A DNA stretch of 64,000 nt from Papaver somniferum. Lineage: Eukaryota > Streptophyta > Magnoliopsida > Ranunculales > Papaveraceae. Location: NCBI RefSeq assembly GCF_003573695.1, contig NC_039366.1, forward strand, positions 159,592,770 to 159,656,769, given 5' to 3'. A model generated the notes under the pieces. That model ran no database searches. It saw only the letters and a list, made by a program, of their open reading frames with translations, and was not told the origin of the DNA. Positions within the stretch are counted from its first letter, which is position 1. Every line of letters begins with the position of its first letter. This document shows positions 57,220 to 64,000 of the stretch, piece by piece. The translations under genes were made by a program, and so were the position numbers.

Positions 57220-57480
57220 ATTGCAGGCTACCTGACCAGTTGGATACCAAAATGCCTGCAATTAGTGTGTCTTACAAGCCACAAAATTTGCATCCAGTAT
57301 TTCCTTCTGTTCCTATTGTTAGAGCCTTGCCGTGTAAAAGAATTTATGGCTCATTTATGCTCGGTGAAAACGAGACAAGGAAGCCGACATTTCTTCGCTT
57401 GCTGGTATTAGTTTCAAATTCCATGTCCAGAATACACATTTATTCACATTCCTATATTAAAACGGCAGGCCGGATTCTTG
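57220..57480 (+). pseudogene. Two fragments resembling an ABCE/RLI-type ATPase gene
   Basis: Around 57250-57293 the frame reads KMPAISVSYKPQ, like the NVSYKPQK motif of ABCE1/RLI. At 57358-57407 it reads MLGENETRKPTFLRLL, like the second Walker A region MLGENGTGKTTF with G-to-E and G-to-R changes that would kill nucleotide binding. In real ABCE proteins Walker A comes before YKPQ; here the order is reversed. A TTATTCACATTCCT-(A/C)TATTAAAA-GCAGGC block occurs before the first (57200-57228) and again after the second (57431-57465), as if one intron-exon junction had been duplicated. Introns seem retained, so it is not a processed copy. Confidence 0.45.
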
Positions 57481-57759
57481 AGCTACTATTAGTAATTAAT
57501 AGTAGAAATGTCATCTTCAATATAGTATTATGGTATTTTCAATAATTCTCGCAACATGTTGTTTCTGGTGGGTACATCCGTTCTATTTAGTCTAATCTAG
57601 TAATTTAGGTACCAAAAGTCTTTTGGTTTACATTTAGTGTTTTAATGAAGTCCACTTTATTTGGCTCGTATGCTTTCCATAGTAATCAGGAAACATTTAT
57701 AGCCCGTATTCGATTTAAATGTTTCCTAGTAGACCTTGTGATGTACACAAGTTATTTAT

Positions 57760-58045
57760 ATGTGTAATTTCTAGTTACACATGTTACATGCATGTGTAAC
57801 TCCTAATTACACAAGTATGATGCATGTGTAACTCTGAATTACATTAGACAGATGCATGAATAACTTCTAATTACACATGCTAAAGTGAACAAACCTTGCA
57901 ACCAAAAAATTATGCATGCCATTTAAACAAGCTTTATGGATGTGTAACTGCTAGTTACACATGCTAATTGGATGTGTAACTGACAATTACACATGATAAT
58001 TGAATGTGTAATTGGTAGTTACACATGCCATGTAGATGTGTATCT
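57760..58045. repeat. Minisatellite block 1 (TGTGTAACT/AGTTACACA)
   Basis: Seven or more units of ~38-40 bp: GCATGTGTAACTCCTAATTACACATG and variants. Each unit is an imperfect hairpin (TGTGTAACT against AGTTACACA). The array is interrupted near 57890-57935 by unrelated sequence. Confidence 0.8.
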
Positions 58046-58604
58046 GTTGCATATGCTTATACTTTATGATGTGTACACATCTATTTTGTAGTTCTAAGTA
58101 TGCTTATACTTGGTGGTTATTAGTGGATTGATACTTATGTTGGGAAGTGCCTCATACTGGATAGTGGTTGAACCCAACAACAAGGTGATGCAAATGGTGG
58201 AGAAAATGGCACCTGAACTGGTGATGGAGGCGAAATGGTTTGGTAGCTTTGTATATTGAGTTTTCTGCAATCAGAATGAGTGGAAAAGTCCAGTGACAGA
58301 TGAAGTTGCAGAATGAGAGATCACATGGGAAAATATTCAGACTGGTGAGCAAATTGGTTTAGGTAAGCATCAAATTGACTTGTTCACTTGTAGTTAGTTT
58401 TTGCTTGCTTGAGCATGCTATACAATGCTCATGTCGACTCTCAGTTTATCATATCATGTAATGTACATTGTTGTTACTTGTTTCTAGTACACCTCACGAC
58501 TTATTTCTATAGCTTCATCTTACGACTAGGAGCAGAGAAATGGTTAATGAGAATGATCTTAATTTGAGTTAATTCTTTGCTTCAATGGTCCTGCAGCAAA
58601 ACTT
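58046..58604. other. AT-rich spacer
   Basis: No gene supported. A stretch at ~58150-58260 is open on the plus strand and slightly GC-richer, but no domain is recognised and it is closed by stops within ~40 codons. Confidence 0.35.
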
Positions 58605-58757
58605 GCACAAATGTAAGTTAAAATTACACAAGTTAGATACATCCATAACTGAAAGTTACACTAGTAAGATGCATGTGTAACTATTTGTTACAGAAGTTAG
58701 ATGCATGTGTAACTTTCATTTACACTAGGTGTGTAACTCCTAACTACACATGCTAAG
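58605..58757. repeat. Minisatellite block 2
   Basis: Four to five diverged units of the same hairpin repeat (GATGCATGTGTAACT, TTACACTAG, GTGTGTAACTCCTAACTACACATG). Confidence 0.75.
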
Positions 58758-59745
58758 ATGATTTATCAAGTGGCTTTCTATGATCTTTGTTATTTGTATT
58801 GTTGTTGTTTTTCAATTTGTTTCTTTCTTTCTTTTTGTTCATCCAATCTAGTCTTATTGATGTTTATTTTGTTGTAGATATGCAAGCATCTTCGAATCGA
58901 GGAAGATCGTTCGTAAGAACCATTCATTACCAACCATAGAATAGCAACTAGCTTAGTGCTATCCCCAAAACTCCTTTTACCACGGATACAAAAGCTCTCC
59001 AATATCCGATTCTATTCAACCGAACCACCAATTAGTATCTCACTCAAGGTGTAATCCAATTGAACGCTTTAGGCTTTGTAAATTAGGTGAATCCCAGTAG
59101 TTAAACTCTTAACTCAAGGTTTACCTGCTGGTGTTGTTTTTACACATGATTCCTCCACAGAATCTCTCTGTAAGGTCTCGCGATTTCTACTTGTGTAGAG
59201 AGTTATTCGACGATTACTTATCTCGTAACTTTTACTAGCAATAGAACGATCAATAGATCAATCTAGCGTGCACTCCAAATCAATATAAGAATCACTCATA
59301 AACCCTAGATATGGTAAAAACAAACGACGATGATAAAAACTCTCCATAGATTTGTATTAATAGCAAAGCTTCACGCTTAGAACATTGAATTCATCCTTAA
59401 TCAACAAAGGATTTAACTACTCATATTACAAAGAAGATGAAGAATTGTGGTTTACCCCCTAGGTTTTTGATGTAGAATACACCCTAGCTTCTAATATGAG
59501 ATGATATGATTTTTTGGAAGGCCTAATACCTATTTATATAGGTTTACAATCTATGAGATGATATGATTTGTATTAAGAAAGAAAGGGAACATTTCTATTA
59601 TAGGATGTCGTGGTTAGTTTTGGGATTTCGTTTTACATATCTAGTGTTTTAACTCATTTATTTTATTCAATAACAACCAATTAATATATAAACAGAGAAG
59701 TTATTGTAAATGAATATTACAGTAATACATGTATTTTTTGTATAG
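58758..59745. other. Spacer with a possible minus-strand LTR fragment
   Basis: CCTATTTATATAGG (59530-59543) reads as a TATA box on the minus strand, followed on that strand by sequence with ACCTAGGGGG and CTCACTCAAGG-like motifs down to ~59000. This could be a decayed LTR, but no ends, PBS or partner LTR were found. No gene. Confidence 0.3.
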
Positions 59746-59749
59746 GTCT

Positions 59750-59895
59750 TTTTGATGTGTAACTGTTGACTAAACATGTCATATGCATGTGTAACTTCTC
59801 ATTACACATGCCATATGGATGTGTAACTTTTTGATACACAACATGAATATGTAACTTTTATGCATGTGTAACTTCTGGATACACTTGCAAAATGC
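59750..59895. repeat. Minisatellite block 3
   Basis: Four to five units: GATGTGTAACTGTTGACTAAACATG, GCATGTGTAACTTCTCATTACACATG and shorter forms. Runs directly into a GGTGG-rich tract. Confidence 0.75.
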
Positions 59896-60085
59896 ATGTG
59901 GTCGGAGGTGATTGGAGGTGGTGGGCGGCGGTGGTGGTGGTTGGCGATGGTGGTGAACGGTGGTTGGACGGCGGCGTTGGTTGGAGGAGGAGGTGGTGGT
60001 CGGCGGCGACAGTGATGGAATGCGGTGGTTGGTCGGTGGTGGTGGTGGTGGTGGTGGCCGGCAATGGTGGTGGTGGGTGGTGGGG
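59896..60085. repeat. GGT/GGC-rich purine-pyrimidine tract
   Basis: GGTGGTGG, GGCGGCG and GGTTGG runs over ~190 bp, strongly G-rich on the plus strand in an AT-rich setting. Frames on both strands (Val/Gly/Trp-rich plus, His/Pro/Thr-rich minus) are low-complexity products and not genes. Confidence 0.7.
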
Positions 60086-61360
60086 CCATATATTTTAGTA
60101 ATTTTGGGCTTAAATTTAAGTTTTGTTTAGTTATGGGCTTGACAATATATGTAAGGGTATGGATGTCTTTTAATAATTTGGGGCCTAGATTTAAACTTCT
60201 TTTAATTAAGGGCCTGATATTATTGGTAACCCATGGATGGGACCTTATCCTAATTTTCCCATGTTATAATGTATGGGTGTTTGAGTTTAATATGGCTATC
60301 AATAAATCCGGGTCCTCCAAAATACCACTGGACCCGGACCCTACTTATAAAAGTCGTGTCCAGTTTCTAAATTTTTGGACTCAAAACCGAACTCGTTAAA
60401 AATTTCGGGTACCCGTTGAATATTGAAAACTATCGATTTTTCTAGCTAAATTTTTGATATCTTTTTCTCTTTTGCTTGATCCAAATTACTTTTATACAAA
60501 TTTATAATATTTTCTTATTAATGTTCAAAATAAAAATTAAAAATAAATGAATAATGACGAAAAAAATTAAAGTCAAAACTAAAAAAATCCTCTCGATTTT
60601 ATTAAAAGAATTAATAAAATAATAAAATAAACGACATACAAATTTAATTGATTTGTTAGCTCGCCAATAGTAAAGATATATTTATATTATAAAAAAGTAA
60701 ACATTGTTAGTTTATCATAATTGAATCAGTTCTAAACCGAACATGACCAGTTTGGATTAATTGTAATATCAATTTGAAATCAATAAAACCCAGTTCATCG
60801 GTTTCGATTTTGGCTCAGTAAAAAACCAAATCGAACTGTATCATGTGCAATACCACAGTTTAAGAGATTGGATATTAGTATGTTATATGGTTTATCATTT
60901 TTAGATTGCTTACTTTGACGAGTTGCCATGAGTACGTTTACGTGTCGGGGTGCTTTTTTATTTGATAAACGAAAATTATCATACAGTATTAATAATTCAT
61001 GATGAGTGCAACACTACAACCTTGAGTTTAGGAAGCACTGACACGTACACGAGTTACAGACATCGACCTGATACGGACAGAGAGACATGACAATTTTTTG
61101 AACAACCAGGATGCAGACACGTTATGAAATCAACAATACTTCCTACTAAAATATAATATATTACGAACGTCAGTGTAAGAAAAAAAATATGCAAATGAGC
61201 GTACATATTATAGAACCTGCACTTTTCACATATGACGCATGCTAAAAGATGTGTCATTGAGCCAGACTTATCTTAAATTTTTGAAGCTTACCCATGTTGC
61301 TTACTAGTGGAAGCATCAATGAAGTTGTGGAACGATTTTACTGCAAATTTTCCTCAAGGA
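60086..61360. other. Intergenic DNA
   Basis: No gene supported. GGACCCGGACCC near 60331 and repeated AACCGAA words (60370-60830) resemble decayed transposon ends but show no terminal repeats. 60450-60720 is very AT-rich. Confidence 0.4.
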
Positions 61361-61575
61361 AGTAGAGGAAGTTTCCTCGAGGATGTTCCCGGGGATGTTC
61401 CTCGAGGACGTTGAATATGTTTTCTCGAGAAAATGGTACTTAGTGAGTGGCAAAGTGGTTAAGAATTTGAACTCGTCAATAGACATATATAGGGAGGATG
61501 TGTTGGTTGGTTGAGTTTTCTCGAGGAACTTTCCCCATGGGAGGATGTTTTACTCAAGGAAGGTCGTGCATATTT
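61361..61575. repeat. Cluster of CTCGAG-centred palindromes
   Basis: TTCCTCGAGGA at ~61371 and ~61399, with TTCTCGAGAA at ~61422 and TTCTCGAGGAA at ~61518; CCTCAAGGAAG and CTCAAGGAAGG are degenerate forms. GGATGTTCC recurs between them. Confidence 0.6.
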
Positions 61576-62668
61576 TTCGAAAGAATGAACTACGATTGGG
61601 CTTTAGTTGCTTGTCCCGACAACGATGAGCTACGGTCAGTACTTGATCCCTTCAAGGTACAGATAAGCTATTTAGGCATACGCAATAAGTTGTAGCATTA
61701 GTGGTCAAGCACCTTGTCACTCATATCATCAAATTGTGAAGTGATGCGACATTAAGGTAACTCATATCATATGGAATCGACATTATATATGATGCAAGAA
61801 GTGATTGTTGTCACACTTGATGAGGTTAGTTGCAGTCAATTTCTTGGATGCTCATACTTCCTATCAAGCCATTCGATGTACGGATGCACCAATTGTGAAT
61901 TGGGCATTGCCAAGGAAAGTAAGAGAACAAGGTATGCAATTTAGGGGGCTTGCATAAGCCACTTGCATCACAAGGAATATGTAAGACAATCACGGTATGA
62001 GCCTGACCGATGCACCGATGCAGATGAACAAGTTACAAAACGCTTATCAGATTATTTGGAAGTAAGGACCAGAGTGTCGTAACCTATCTTAATATGTGTC
62101 CATTTTGATGGGAAATGACCCATATATCAAGACATTCCAATCTAAATATCCACATGGTCCCAAAAATTTAGTCAAATTCCATCGTTTAGGCTTCAAAAGG
62201 CCATTTTCGTTATTTTAGGAAAGTTTCAGCAAATTAAGGAAGCTGAAAATAGACTTGTAATGGCATGTGTGCAAGTCTAATACATGTTATGCCTGGACAA
62301 GGCTCAGAAGCTAGTGATGCATTCAAGAATACATCGACATTAGCCTTTAAAGCTTTAAACTCTTTACAGAATGATGGTAAGTTGGAATGGCGTGAAAACT
62401 AAGTTTAAGACATCATGCTCGCGAAGCATGCTTGCAATGGAAAATGGGCGTGCATTTGCATGGTGATCCTTGAAGTTTTAAAGACCGTTTAATATGTTGC
62501 GATTGGCGTATCAGGAGTTTTAGCCTGCGTACCTAGGCGTCGCAAGCATAATTTTCCGCTACATCACACATACTAATGTACATAAAAGAGGGCATTACTA
62601 ATACACATTTATACTAAAATTGTGTGTGACAAATGTATATGATATCATTAATGTACCTGTGGGGATGC
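61576..62668. other. Intergenic DNA
   Basis: No coding frame of note; stops in all frames every 20-60 codons. Nothing structural recognised apart from the purine tract CTGTGGGGATGC just before 62669. Confidence 0.4.
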
Positions 62669-64000
62669 TGATAGGATTTGAACCTATATATATATATAAT
62701 AATAAACACAATCACACGATGTCTACGATGTTGAAGTGGAAAATACGGGTCGAACCCACAGGGTGCGATGAACTATATTGTACCTACTATTCATAATCGA
62801 CTAACCAAAAAGATATGACATTCGGATTTTAAAATAAAAAAAAATGTATATTTAAACTAAACTAATAAAATAAATTCAATGAGAGAAAAGAGAGTCGTTA
62901 ACCATAGTTTTACAGTATCCACCACTATTTTTATTCAATTACTGAAAAAGGAAAGTCTAAAACATTTATTTATTCTCTATTCTATTGACATCACATATTA
63001 TATGCATAGAGTCACAAATTATCACTAGTATACGATATTGACATCCACTGTCAAATTTTATTAGCGAAAAAATTATACGAAACTAAATAATAGTTCACAA
63101 ATATTTTTAGGATACTCTAAGCATAACCCATCAAAGATTTTATCAAAGCATGAACTATCAAACAATGAGACAAACATAGTTGCAAAACTCTCGATTACGG
63201 CCATGTGTTATTGTATCGTACAAAACCAGTGAAACGACAACTAATTTCAACATGAAATTAATAAAAAAATTAAATTAATCAAATCAATTCAAAATAACCT
63301 CGAAACCATATGTATTTCAATTGAAAGTGGTCTAATGCTCAAAGAGTTTTCTACTGTAAACTTTTAGTTACAAGTTTATCAAGACATCGCTATGGATTTC
63401 TCAAAACTCAATAAAATGAATTAAAAGAGAATAAGAAATTAAACTGTCGTCACCCGATAACAGTCTTCTTCTAATTCCCTTAGTTTTTAGCCTCCAAATC
63501 TCCTTCTCCTCCTCTCACGGACATGAGAAAAATGATACTGGCGAGAACTCCTCCTCTCCAGAAACCTAATTCCTCTCATTTATTATCATTCATTCAGACT
63601 TTCCAGGTAACCAGACTAATTGGATCGGCTGGATAGACCCGTCCTCTGTCGTGTAATATTGTTTTAGCTTTTGTTGAATGAATAATATTTAACTCCCAAT
63701 TTCCAAGTTGCTGGTATACTAATATACAAAATGATTAGCCTTTTCTAATATCTGTTTTTCAGGACTCAACCTTCTCTCAAATAGTAACCTTCCTCTAATG
63801 GAGTAACCTTCCTCAACTGGGTTCTCTTGAGTAAGTAAGAAGGGGTGAATAAATATGTAGATCGATCAAAAAAAAGGGGAGGATGGGATGGAACCAGTAA
63901 AGGGATTTAGGGAGTCTATATTATGGTTCTTAATAATTCTTTAAATCTGTTTTTATTTATTTTAAATCTTATCTTCTACTATTGTTGTGTTTGCTTGTCT
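62669..64000 (+). repeat. Possible LTR start (TGATAGG) running to the window end
   Basis: TGATAGGATTTGAACCTAT follows CTGTGGGGATGC, a PPT-like tract. TGATAGG is also the first heptamer of the Athila LTR at 33109 and 45180, and ACGGGTCGAACCCACAGGG (62746-62764) is a motif I associate with plant Ty3 LTR starts. An (AT)n run lies at ~62687-62700. No second end or TSD is visible, so this is tentative. No genes in 62670-64000. Confidence 0.3.

Noticed and set aside
59802..60098. His/Pro/Thr-rich and Gly/Val/Trp-rich frames on both strands
   Set aside because: Both arise from the same GGT/GGC simple-repeat tract.
61447..61475. TGGCAAAGTGG followed by TTTGAACTC, resembling pol III A and B boxes of a tRNA-derived SINE
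   Set aside because: Boxes are only ~10-15 bp apart and the B box is poor; no tRNA fold or A-tail. Probably chance.
1..64000. CRISPR arrays, bacterial operons, rRNA or tRNA genes
   Set aside because: None seen; spliced genes and plant LTR elements make prokaryotic features irrelevant, and no tRNA cloverleaf or rRNA core sequence was recognised.

Overview
This is nuclear DNA of a flowering plant. It contains a spliced TIC100 gene with 11 GT-AG-bounded exons, a second spliced gene of a plant-only family, and dense nests of plant LTR retrotransposons (Sirevirus-type Ty1/copia, Athila-type and Tat-like Ty3/gypsy). TIC100 is reported missing or reduced in grasses, so a non-grass, probably a eudicot, is likely. 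I do not name a species.

Left repeat block (1-17400). The window opens inside the 3' part of a Tat-like Ty3/gypsy element: the integrase C-terminus (3-569), then an antisense extra ORF. A 8.9-kb Sirevirus-type element (1426-10310, TSD GTATC) has split that ORF. The Tat 3' LTR starts near 11116 and carries about six diverged ~213-bp repeats. A 1.97-kb minus-strand non-autonomous element (13517-15482) sits in it. Two older reverse-oriented Sirevirus LTR fragments follow (15675-17400).

Gene island (18930-27052). Both genes are on the minus strand. One encodes a 216-aa protein of a conserved plant family (probably DUF7054); the other is TIC100, a subunit of the chloroplast inner-envelope TIC translocon. 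About 3 kb of unremarkable DNA separates them, with a small hairpin element.

Central nest (28140-55722). A gag-protease element without reverse transcriptase (28140-31173) was hit in its 3' LTR by a second Sirevirus-type element (from 31174). The 5' LTR of that element was hit by a 15.1-kb Athila-type element (33109-48215, TSD GTTAG). The Athila reverse transcriptase was in turn split by a 1958-bp insert (39565-41522, TSD ATGTT) that looks like a solo LTR. The second Sirevirus continues past its 3' LTR into a third partial internal region, forming an LTR-internal-LTR-internal chain that breaks off at 55722.

Right part (55723-64000). This is AT-rich DNA with no intact gene. It holds two fragments resembling an ABCE/RLI ATPase gene, three blocks of a ~39-bp TGTGTAACT/AGTTACACA minisatellite, a GGT-rich tract, a cluster of TCCTCGAGGA palindromes and a possible LTR start at 62669.

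The most unusual feature is a Sirevirus family present as two complete architectures plus a third 5' fragment. It encodes a two-zinc-knuckle gag and a small second ORF but no pol in either complete copy, and has several polypurine tracts and a conserved 31-bp near-palindrome in the LTR. It looks like a trans-mobilised gag-only family. All coordinates, splice sites and TSDs were read by eye; no database search was run.
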